Source of the DNA: UBA6898 sp964463135
Lineage (GTDB): Bacteria; Nitrospirota; Thermodesulfovibrionia; Thermodesulfovibrionales; UBA6898
Reading direction: 5' to 3'
DNA: 64,000 nucleotides
Assembly (NCBI GenBank): GCA_964463135.1
Contig: CAYXBA010000001.1
Coordinates: 186,001 to 250,000, forward strand
Below, piece after piece: positions 58,164 through 64,000 of the stretch. How positions within the stretch are numbered: the first letter of the stretch is position 1; every line of letters begins with the position of its first letter. A program made the translations under genes and the position numbers. The notes beneath the pieces were generated by a model. That model was not told the DNA's origin. It saw only the letters and a list, made by a program, of their open reading frames with translations, and made no database searches.

Positions 58164-59608
58164 GCGGCATAACGGTCAGGGTACTCGGCGACTATGGCCC
58201 CTTTTCCCGCATGGGCAAGAGCATCGGGTATCTGATAACAATGGGTAATTCACAGTATATACTCGACTGCGGCACCCCGCTCTTCCAGCAGATCGGCGGC
58301 CACGGCCTCAAGAATATCAGGGGCATGATCATCACCCACTGCCACGATGACCACAAGAGATGGTTCTCCGATCTTGCGCTTTTCAATATGTATGCCCCTG
58401 ACTTTCTGTCCAGGCTCTTTCTCCTTACGACCGAGCAGATCAATGAAGAATTGAAGCGGGCATCAGGTCCTGCGCTTGAGAGGAGTCTTTCTGCCGATGC
58501 AAAAAGCGTGATCGATATCCCCTATGAAAACTATATAGAACACCAGGTACTCGGGCCGAGGCCGAAATACAGGATCGTTCGGAAAGTGAAAGGGGGCGGG
58601 GAAACAGGTCTCTGCATCGAGGACAGTGCCAACAGGACGGTCGGCCCTGAGCGCGCCAAGATCATTATCAGCCGGGCGACGGGTCTTCCACGGATGCTCT
58701 TTCTGGACCCTGACTATAACGAATGGGTCGAACCGGAGTCTTTTTATTCCTTTTCCTCTGAGACCTTTTACGAAAAAGAGAAGAATGTCTTTGTTGATCC
58801 GGACGGTTTTACCATAGAGGCCTTTAATGCGCCGGTCTGGCACGGTCTCGCGAACATTGGCCTGAAGTTCAGCACCAAAAAGGAATCGCTCCTCTTCAGT
58901 TCCGATACCGTGCATGACCTTGACGTCTGGAAGGCGCTCGCCAATGAAAAGCGGCAGCAGAAACATAACCTGTCGGGTCAGCTCTTTGAGTCGTCATCCG
59001 TCCTGTACGGCAACATCAATGACTTTATTGAACGGGTCTGGAGCAGGGAGCGGTATGAGGATGCGGTCCATGCCTTTGATTCCGGGAACGTGGTCCATGA
59101 CATTGCCGCGAAAAAGAGCGGGGTCCATACTGACTATGTGCGTCTCGGGCATACGGTGCTGAAGAAGGAGAAGGCCATCCTGACCCATAGTCCTGATACG
59201 ATAACGTCCGAGTGGGTACTCAGCAAGACCGATAAATTATTCAGGGTCATCGGCGATGATTTCTTCGAGGTCGTGGGAGATCTGCTCTATCCCCTGAACG
59301 CGGACATCTATCATAAGGAAGGCGGACGCTATTATGTAGGGTACAAAAATCCGCAGGGTGCCTTTGCCGTATATGACCAGGAGGGGCTGCTCAGCCTCGG
59401 CATTCAAGGCGGTCAGGGCAAGGTACTTTTCCGCGTTGACCTTTATGAGGACATTTCCGGCAGGTATTTCCCGATCCTTGACAGCGAAGAGGACATATAC
59501 TTTGAACGAAAGGATGGCAGGGTCGAGCGGATCGTCTTTTCTGAAAAAGGGAGCGAGGGGATAATAGTCAGTTGCCAGAGGGAGAGGCTCTCGAAAAAGG
59601 TCTCTTAG
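58160..59608 (+). CDS. MBL-fold metallohydrolase with a long C-terminal region
   Basis: A 482-residue protein starting at GTG within the larC stop (GTGA). The N-terminal 280 residues form a metallo-beta-lactamase fold: VRVLGDYGPFSRMGKSIGYLIT, DCGTPLFQQIG, the metal motif THCHDDHKRWFSDLAL, and FSSDTVHDLDVW. The C-terminal 180 residues are of unknown type. The second His position is Cys-His in THCHDDH, still giving an HxHDDH metal site. The substrate is unknown; the larC linkage suggests but does not prove a cofactor or nucleotide role. Confidence 0.8.
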   Translation: MSGITVRVLGDYGPFSRMGKSIGYLITMGNSQYILDCGTPLFQQIGGHGLKNIRGMIITHCHDDHKRWFSDLALFNMYAPDFLSRLFLLTTEQINEELKRASGPALERSLSADAKSVIDIPYENYIEHQVLGPRPKYRIVRKVKGGGETGLCIEDSANRTVGPERAKIIISRATGLPRMLFLDPDYNEWVEPESFYSFSSETFYEKEKNVFVDPDGFTIEAFNAPVWHGLANIGLKFSTKKESLLFSSDTVHDLDVWKALANEKRQQKHNLSGQLFESSSVLYGNINDFIERVWSRERYEDAVHAFDSGNVVHDIAAKKSGVHTDYVRLGHTVLKKEKAILTHSPDTITSEWVLSKTDKLFRVIGDDFFEVVGDLLYPLNADIYHKEGGRYYVGYKNPQGAFAVYDQEGLLSLGIQGGQGKVLFRVDLYEDISGRYFPILDSEEDIYFERKDGRVERIVFSEKGSEGIIVSCQRERLSKKVS

Positions 59609-59648
59609 GCAAGGCAGCAGCGCCTGACCGTGTCCGGCAACCTGAAAC

Positions 59649-59724
59649 TGGTGGACGGTAGGGGATTCGAACCCCCGACTTCCACGTTGCGAACGTGGCG
59701 CTCTCCCAGCTGAGCTAACCGCCC
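59649..59724 (-). tRNA. tRNA-Ala (anticodon CGC)
   Basis: On the minus strand a complete cloverleaf: acceptor GGGCGGT/ACCGTCC, D arm GCTC...GAGC, anticodon stem CCACG/CGTGG around loop TTCGCAA (anticodon CGC, codon GCG), T arm with TTCGAAT, discriminator A and an encoded CCA. A minus-strand promoter lies upstream. Confidence 0.95.
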
Positions 59725-59761
59725 GTCCAAGGTTCTGCGCATGTCAGCGAATGACCTCATA

Positions 59762-59790
59762 ATAGTAATACAGGCAGCCCTCTGCGTCAA
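59762..59790 (-). promoter_or_regulatory. tRNA-Ala promoter
   Basis: On the minus strand TTGACG (59790-59785), a 17-base spacer and TACTAT (59767-59762), about 38 bases before the tRNA. Divergent from the tRNA-Arg promoter, with seven bases between the two -35 boxes. Confidence 0.6.
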
Positions 59791-59797
59791 CGAATTC

Positions 59798-59827
59798 TTG
59801 ACACACTTTCCAGTGAGTTCTTATAAT
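59798..59827 (+). promoter_or_regulatory. consensus tRNA-Arg promoter
   Basis: Both hexamers are perfect: TTGACA (59798-59803), an 18-base spacer and TATAAT (59822-59827), 22 bases before the tRNA. Confidence 0.85.
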
Positions 59828-59849
59828 CATAACTCGCTGTTCTCTTTAT

Positions 59850-59926
<77 letters not shown>

Positions 59927-59940
59927 ATTATATCAATAGG

Positions 59941-60939
59941 TTACACCCCCTGCTCTTTTTGGTCGTGGGGGATTTGGTGGGGGATTATCTCTCCCAGCTC
60001 ATCCATAGCCCTTGTGACAGTGCCTCGCAACTCCTGTAAATAGATGTCTGTAGTGCTGGCCCTTTCGTGTCCTAAGAGTTTTTGAATGGTGGTCAAAGGT
60101 ACGTTTTTACTGTCCAGTAATGAGGCAGTGAAATGACGAATGGCGTGAAACGTGAACGCTTTAACCTTGCTTTTTAAGCATAACCCTTTCAATAACCGCT
60201 TCCGATACACATAGGGCTTCCCGGTTTTGGGGTTAATAAAGACATATTCCCCCACCACGGGCAACTGCTTAATCGTCTCTCGCAGAACATTGTTCATCGG
60301 GATGATTATCTCTTTGACATCTGAGTTACGCGCCTTGCGGGTATAAAGCGAAATGTGGTTCTCCCGGATATCTTCCCAGCGTAACTGATTGATTGCATTG
60401 ACTCTGCCCATACTGTGCGCCAAACACATCAGATACAAACGGTCTAAGGGTTTCGCAGCGGTTAAGACAGCCCGGACGTCTTCAATGGTCGGAATGTACT
60501 TGCGTTTTTTCGCCACGGGAAACTTCTTTATCTTGGCGGTGGGGTCGGCTGACCAGATTTCCCTTTCCTGACCGTGTTTGAAGAGCGCTTTAATCATTTT
60601 GAGCTGGGCGTTGGCGTTGGTCCTGGAAGTCAATGAAGTTTCATTGATAACATCTTCAACGTCTTTGCGGGTTACCTCCTTTTTCTTGCCCCATAATTGA
60701 ACCAGCTTTTCAATTAAGAGCTTGTTTTCCTTGAACCATTTGGGGGTTCGTCGGGTCTCAAGTTCTTTTAGGCGACTCTCGCATAAGCCTATGAAGTCCG
60801 TATTCATCCCCTTGAGGTTTTTTCTTGCCAGTACCTCCGCGATAGCTGCGTCCTGTTTGGTCTTGAATCCTCCCTGGCGGTGTCTCGCTCCGCTCTTCAT
60901 GAAGTCGTACATCCACTTGCCGTGGTTCTTGTATAGCAT
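59941..60939 (-). CDS. tyrosine-type site-specific integrase
   Basis: A 332-residue tyrosine recombinase. The N-terminal arm/core-binding region starts LYKNHGKWMYDFMKSGARHRQGGF. The catalytic domain has Arg in SMGRVNAINQLRWEDI, HAIRHFTASLL (His-x-x-Arg), LLGHERASTTDIYLQ (second His and the tyrosine nucleophile) in correct order. It lies 14 bases from tRNA-Arg, its likely target. Complete and probably active. Confidence 0.94.
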   Translation of the reverse strand: MLYKNHGKWMYDFMKSGARHRQGGFKTKQDAAIAEVLARKNLKGMNTDFIGLCESRLKELETRRTPKWFKENKLLIEKLVQLWGKKKEVTRKDVEDVINETSLTSRTNANAQLKMIKALFKHGQEREIWSADPTAKIKKFPVAKKRKYIPTIEDVRAVLTAAKPLDRLYLMCLAHSMGRVNAINQLRWEDIRENHISLYTRKARNSDVKEIIIPMNNVLRETIKQLPVVGEYVFINPKTGKPYVYRKRLLKGLCLKSKVKAFTFHAIRHFTASLLDSKNVPLTTIQKLLGHERASTTDIYLQELRGTVTRAMDELGEIIPHQIPHDQKEQGV

Positions 60940-61093
60940 TGCTCACCTCCTTTAGTTTGTTAAACAACTGTTCTTTGTCGAAGCGCACAAGTGCGCCGAT
61001 CTTAAAGCCTCCTAATGTCTCGTAATGCTTGTAGACGAAACATCGGGACGCCTTAAGAATCTTGGCGACTTCTGCGGCGGTTAAGAGTTCCAC
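60758..61093 (-). CDS. AlpA/MerR-like excisionase, 3' part overlapping the integrase gene
   Basis: The frame starts at GTG 61093 and encodes a helix-turn-helix excisionase domain (LLTAAEVAKILKASRCFVYKHYETLGGFKIGALVRFDKEQLFNKLKEV) in the first 50 residues. The following 60 residues overlap the integrase gene by 182 bases in another frame and look like shadow translation (Arg/Gly/Gln-rich). Either the real stop was lost by a frame change or the two genes truly overlap. The domain call is sound and the 3' end is uncertain. Confidence 0.65.
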   Translation of the reverse strand: MELLTAAEVAKILKASRCFVYKHYETLGGFKIGALVRFDKEQLFNKLKEVSNAIQEPRQVDVRLHEERSETPPGRIQDQTGRSYRGGTGKKKPQGDEYGLHRLMRESPKRT

Positions 61094-61154
61094 CGGGGGC
61101 TAACCCCGAGGCGGACACTGCCGCCCCAGGGTTTCAGTCCTTTGCCTGTGAACA

Positions 61155-62318
61155 TCAGCATGGGTAGGACTCCAAGGGAAACCAGCCTTTTGACTTCCTT
61201 GGGGGTTCTCCTCTTTTGACTTCCAATTTCTTGAACAGCGGCGGACGGAGGGCCTTGGCAATCCCCTTGATTTTTGGGGTCATAAACGCCAGGTGGTATT
61301 TCTCCAAATTCTGCAGCTCAGTTTTGGTGTCAAAAGTTGTTACTTTTTCACTCAAGTTATCGCCTTTCCAGACCTGTTCTATCAGGTCTGCTTTCACCTT
61401 CCCCATTTCATTGGCAATAACCTGCGCTTCGCGACTGCCTACCCGATAGGAAAGAAGTGTCCCGACGTTGCACATCACTCTGGCCAGCTTTTCGTCGATA
61501 GTGGCGAAATCCTGAGTCGCCATGACCACTCCCAGTTTAAATTTCCTCCCTTCCTTGAGAATGTCCATAAAGTTAAAGTTCACGAACAACTGGCATTCAT
61601 CGACATACAGGGATAGAGGTTTGTACACTTTGGGCCGCTCATACCGGAAATAGTTTTTGATGCCCTGCGAGATGATGTTCCCGGTAAAGATCATTTTCTC
61701 GCGACTCATTCCAAAAGCGTCCAGGATGAAGGTCTGCCCTTTCTCGATGAACTCGCCCCATTTGATCGAATTATTGCCGCACAAAATGGGTTGCATCCTT
61801 TCGTCATTGAGCAGAAAGTTCAAGCGCTGAATTATCCCGTCGCGAGTTTCTCCATCACCCCTTAAATTCTGAATGTGGTCTCGGACGTGAAGCAGACTCC
61901 GACGATTATTGCCCAAACACCATTTAACCGAAGTGTCCAGAATGCCCCGCATCTTAACCGTAAAGGTACTATTGGGAGTGGTTAAGGCAATAACCTGGTT
62001 AAGAGCTTCTGCCACGTTATCCGAAATCTGATTCGGGTCATAGGGGGTCTGCATCGGGTTGATCGAAACCGGAGTGTCTAAGGAACAGTACAGGGCCTTA
62101 CCTTTGGAAATGCTGTAACAATCCTGCGCTAGAAATCCGCTTGGTTCAAGCAGGATCTTGGCAAACGGGTAATAACAGTCCTGCTGCCACCAGTTAGTGA
62201 TGGTAGCGCTCTTGCCGGTACCGCTCTTGCCTAACAACAGGATGCCCGTGTAGCGGTCGGAGGTGTATACGGGAATATACTCCGTGCTGAGACCGATTTT
62301 CAGCCTACTGAGATCCAT
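61155..62318 (-). CDS. HerA/VirD4-like P-loop ATPase
   Basis: A 387-residue ATPase. Walker A is LLLGKSGTGKSATI, Walker B is LSLYVDECQLF, and a sensor-like VVMATQDFATI is followed by LLSYRVGSREAQVIANEMGK. The last two segments resemble the TraD/VirD4 coupling-protein and DUF87 class that pump DNA or protein. There is no N-terminal transmembrane pair, so membrane attachment would need a partner such as the neighbouring anchored proteins. It overlaps the next gene by 14 bases. Coupling protein of a transfer system is the best guess; a virus-type packaging ATPase is the alternative. Confidence 0.78.
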   Translation of the reverse strand: MDLSRLKIGLSTEYIPVYTSDRYTGILLLGKSGTGKSATITNWWQQDCYYPFAKILLEPSGFLAQDCYSISKGKALYCSLDTPVSINPMQTPYDPNQISDNVAEALNQVIALTTPNSTFTVKMRGILDTSVKWCLGNNRRSLLHVRDHIQNLRGDGETRDGIIQRLNFLLNDERMQPILCGNNSIKWGEFIEKGQTFILDAFGMSREKMIFTGNIISQGIKNYFRYERPKVYKPLSLYVDECQLFVNFNFMDILKEGRKFKLGVVMATQDFATIDEKLARVMCNVGTLLSYRVGSREAQVIANEMGKVKADLIEQVWKGDNLSEKVTTFDTKTELQNLEKYHLAFMTPKIKGIAKALRPPLFKKLEVKRGEPPRKSKGWFPLESYPC

Positions 62319-62778
62319 TTAACAATTCCTCCATTTCCTTTAACTTATTTTTGAGTTCCACCTCGTTCAGTCTGACCTCACCCTGCAGCAGCATGTTTTT
62401 CAACTGTTGTTCAATGAGACGAGATTTAGCCAAATTCAGGTCAACGTCCATCATTTCTTTCTCGGTGTTAATCCGCTTAAATTCCAGCTCCAGTTTTCCG
62501 CTGAAGGTGGTTATCTGCATGATGGTGTCTAAATTGGCCTTGACCAGCCTGTTCTTGCCCTCAGCGATATTTGCCTCTCTCGTGGTGGCTCGTTCTACCC
62601 GCAGCAGTTTCCAGTTATGCAAAAAATCCTGCAAGATACCCGATTGCCATTCCATTTGCGGAACGGGAACGGGCATAGCGTTAGCCAACAGGTCGGGAAA
62701 CATCGGCATGATCGGAGAGGGCATGTTGGGTTGTCTTACTGCAGGCGTTGCATCCTGTGTTCCGTTATCGTTCGACAT
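62305..62778 (-). CDS. coiled-coil protein of unknown function
   Basis: A 157-residue protein. The first 50 residues are Pro/Met-rich and disordered-looking; residues about 60-155 are charged and heptad-like (LEFKRINTEKEMMDVDLNLAKSRLIEQQLKNMLLQGEVRLNEVELKNKLKEMEELL), so a long coiled coil is likely. I recognise no family. It overlaps both neighbours by 14 bases, which suggests coupled synthesis with the ATPase and the small membrane protein. Confidence 0.7.
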   Translation of the reverse strand: MSNDNGTQDATPAVRQPNMPSPIMPMFPDLLANAMPVPVPQMEWQSGILQDFLHNWKLLRVERATTREANIAEGKNRLVKANLDTIMQITTFSGKLELEFKRINTEKEMMDVDLNLAKSRLIEQQLKNMLLQGEVRLNEVELKNKLKEMEELLNGSQ

Positions 62779-62962
62779 TGTGTCCTCCTACAACCTTGCT
62801 GATTGATTCGGTCCACAGACGGGTAGCTTCCATTTTTTGCTGCTGGTACAGCATATCCAGCATAGCTTTACGTCTGCCTAACGAATTACCAATAATCATT
62901 CCGAAAATAAACGATCCGACAATAGCAACGAGAATCCAGTTGATGTTAGTAAGCATAGCCAT
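62765..62962 (-). CDS. small single-span membrane protein
   Basis: A 65-residue protein with one N-terminal transmembrane helix (INWILVAIVGSFIFGMIIGNSLG) followed by a basic, helical cytoplasmic tail. It overlaps the gene before it by 17 bases and the coiled-coil gene by 14. It may anchor a complex of the ATPase and coiled-coil proteins. No family recognised. Confidence 0.65.
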   Translation of the reverse strand: MAMLTNINWILVAIVGSFIFGMIIGNSLGRRKAMLDMLYQQQKMEATRLWTESISKVVGGHNVER

Positions 62963-63347
62963 GATCTTTCCTCCATTCTGAACAGAGATTTTCTACACCG
63001 AAAAAATTCGGCTTCTTCAGATCGCAGACATAATCAACATTCACTTTTGCTTCTTTTTTGGTATTTGGTTCTCTCCTTTCTTCCTGGTATGGGATTTCGT
63101 AGGTGGCGTAATACGCCCTAGCTCTTGGCTGCTCGTAACTGATCGGCTGGCGATAACGAATGGGCGGGTCTTCCCTAACCACAAAGATCTTCTCTGTGGT
63201 CTTTTCAACTATCTGCGGCTCGGTAACTACAACTTGCTTCTCGACATAGACCGGTTTTTCAATCGTACGGATGACCTCGTGGGGTTCTTTTTGCAGCAAC
63301 TGGAACAGGGCGAACAGCACAACGGCAAAAACAACGACCTCTTTCAT
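62946..63347 (-). CDS. membrane-anchored protein of unknown function
   Basis: A 133-residue protein with a short N-terminal hydrophobic helix (VVVFAVVLFALFQLL), a Val/Glu/Lys-rich extended stretch (IEKPVYVEKQVVVTEPQIVEK), a Tyr/Arg/Pro-rich segment and two cysteines near the C-terminus (VDYVCDLKKPNFFGVENLCSEW), which could form a disulfide outside the membrane. It overlaps the next upstream gene by four bases. No family recognised. Confidence 0.65.
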   Translation of the reverse strand: MKEVVVFAVVLFALFQLLQKEPHEVIRTIEKPVYVEKQVVVTEPQIVEKTTEKIFVVREDPPIRYRQPISYEQPRARAYYATYEIPYQEERREPNTKKEAKVNVDYVCDLKKPNFFGVENLCSEWRKDHGYAY

Positions 63348-63886
63348 AAGACCTCCTTGAGAAAAGACGTAAAACCGTCAAGGACGGTTATCGGGACAAT
63401 CTCGTAATGGGGGATTTTGTGAGCAAATAATTTGGAAAGGTACTCGGTGTCTCCCGGCCAGTTATTCCAGACATTGAGCTTGGACTGGAGGTATTCGGGT
63501 GTTTCGTTATTGCAGACTTCGAGGACAAGGCAGAGTCCCTGGTTATCCTTGGTTAACAAACAGATAGCGTCAGGACGCAGTCCGACTTCCGGGATGGTTA
63601 TTTCTCTGAAAATGGTTGATTGGACTTCGAGTTTAAGAACTTCGGCGAGGGCTTTAGTGATTAACTGGGCATGTTCTTTGTATTCGCTGCGGCAGTCGAG
63701 CGTGCGGTAAAATCCGGTGCCTTTTTCAAGAAGACTGAGCGCTACAAGTTCGTTGAGTTTTTTCTGGGCGTTGACGCGGGCGGAATGGAGATTGGAATAC
63801 AGTTTCTTGGCTAAGAGGATTTCGCCGACAGTGAGAGGATCGGCAATGCGGAGAGACTGCATAATGACATTGGCAACTGAATACAT
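63344..63886 (-). CDS. winged-helix protein resembling replication-relaxation proteins
   Basis: A 180-residue protein. The N-terminal part is a winged helix (LTVGEILLAKKLYSNLHSARVNAQKKLNELVALSLLEKG). The C-terminal part has GLRPDAICLLTKDNQGLCLVLEVCNNETPEYLQSKLNVWNNW, a pattern like the RPDA...EV...E...K core of the replication-relaxation family (a restriction-endonuclease-like fold). The frame continues 19 codons further upstream, but AAGGAGGT precedes the ATG at 63886. A role in plasmid-like replication or mobilization is an inference. Confidence 0.65.
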   Translation of the reverse strand: MYSVANVIMQSLRIADPLTVGEILLAKKLYSNLHSARVNAQKKLNELVALSLLEKGTGFYRTLDCRSEYKEHAQLITKALAEVLKLEVQSTIFREITIPEVGLRPDAICLLTKDNQGLCLVLEVCNNETPEYLQSKLNVWNNWPGDTEYLSKLFAHKIPHYEIVPITVLDGFTSFLKEVL

Positions 63887-64000
63887 ATAATACCTCCTTG
63901 CCTGCCTTCTCTCGCAAAAGAGAAGCAGCTTTGGAGATATCACTGTATCCAGTCAGCAACACCACTATATCAGGTGATCTATTCCCCGATGGGAACCGTC
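63726..64000 (-). CDS. possible NYN/LabA-like fragment, open at the window edge
   Basis: A minus-strand frame open from the right edge reads PDIVVLLTGYSDISKAASLLREKAGKEVLYVFS, which resembles the conserved DxxxLxSGDxDFxxxxxxLxxxGxxV segment of NYN (LabA-like) ribonuclease domains. The rest, to the stop at 63726, overlaps the winged-helix gene and is Cys/Arg-rich shadow-like sequence. The true C-terminus may therefore lie before 63886, with a frame change. Low confidence, but the segment is too motif-like to omit. Confidence 0.35.
   Translation of the reverse strand, partial: RFPSGNRSPDIVVLLTGYSDISKAASLLREKAGKEVLYVFSCQCHYAVSPHCRSSHCRRNPLSQETVFQSPFRPRQRPEKTQRTCSAQSS

Larger units (their letters stand above)
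59927..64000 (-). mobile_element. left part of an integrated, possibly conjugative or mobilizable element
   Basis: Begins at the 3' end of tRNA-Arg and continues past the window edge. All its genes run on the minus strand with overlaps of 4-182 bases. In element order from the tRNA: tyrosine integrase, excisionase, HerA/VirD4-like ATPase, coiled-coil protein, two membrane-anchored proteins, a winged-helix protein and a NYN-like fragment. The integrase at one end, tRNA target and coupling-ATPase-like gene suggest a mobilizable element. The second attachment repeat must lie to the right of the window, since no second copy of the tRNA 3' end was seen. Confidence 0.75.

Overview
The window reads as a chromosomal segment of a Gram-negative, probably anaerobic or microaerophilic bacterium. 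The gene set (lpxC, a complete mlaACDEF system, a DUF362 ferredoxin, hybrid-cluster-type DUF1858, TusA/DsrE sulfur carriers, larB/larC, single-domain IMP cyclohydrolase) is what I would expect in Nitrospirota of the Thermodesulfovibrionia type. That placement is an inference from gene content, not from a marker search. The region is dense, moderately GC-rich and almost entirely housekeeping up to about 59.9 kb.

Layout: 1-4.6 kb nadE (5' end off-window), rsmI, a DUF362 ferredoxin and a Crp/Fnr regulator. 4.6-9.8 kb a repeat element, a four-helix oxidase-like membrane protein, an Ntn-hydrolase, DUF1858 plus a 41-residue Cys protein, nfo, a TusA/DsrE pair, an HTH protein and a 28-residue Lys/Ala basic peptide. 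9.8-23 kb lpxC, tldD, a nucleoside phosphorylase, an NtrC-type regulator, yebC, a DUF502 protein, glmU, glmS, pcrA, gatC and panD. 23-28.6 kb degP and the Mla lipid-transport genes, with mlaA convergent to mlaE-F-D-C. 28.7-33.7 kb larB, then a TPP-riboswitch thiamine operon (thiS, thiG, thiE, thiC), then a candidate new structured RNA in front of an adenylate-kinase-like gene. 33.7-40 kb an unusual M1 peptidase-ChaN-PDZ fusion, an AbrB/PIN toxin-antitoxin pair, an HD hydrolase, a small Pro/Ala lipoprotein and thiD. 40-50.2 kb an alpha-2-macroglobulin with intact thioester motif paired with pbpC, then radA and a lipoprotein. 50.2-59.6 kb an ExeA-like ATPase with a 980-residue TPR protein, two YkgJ-type cysteine-cluster genes around an MBL hydrolase and a zinc-ribbon gene broken by an in-frame TGA, then IMP cyclohydrolase, larC and a second MBL protein. 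Divergent tRNA-Ala and tRNA-Arg follow.

From 59.93 kb to the right edge lies an integrated element. A tyrosine integrase sits 14 bases from the 3' end of tRNA-Arg and is followed, all on the minus strand, by an excisionase, a HerA/VirD4-like ATPase and a tightly overlapping set of unfamiliar coiled-coil, membrane-anchored and winged-helix proteins. This is the only clearly accessory part of the window.

Three themes cut across the annotation. (1) At least eight genes have a good -10 box only 5-13 bases before the start codon, which suggests widespread leaderless transcription. (2) Short degenerate arrays with a strict 7-base period occur at seven places, five between genes and two in frame inside glmU and larC. 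(3) A double-hairpin, GGAGGGG/CCTCCCC palindromic element occurs twice in opposite orientations, with a more complex relative at 4.6 kb.
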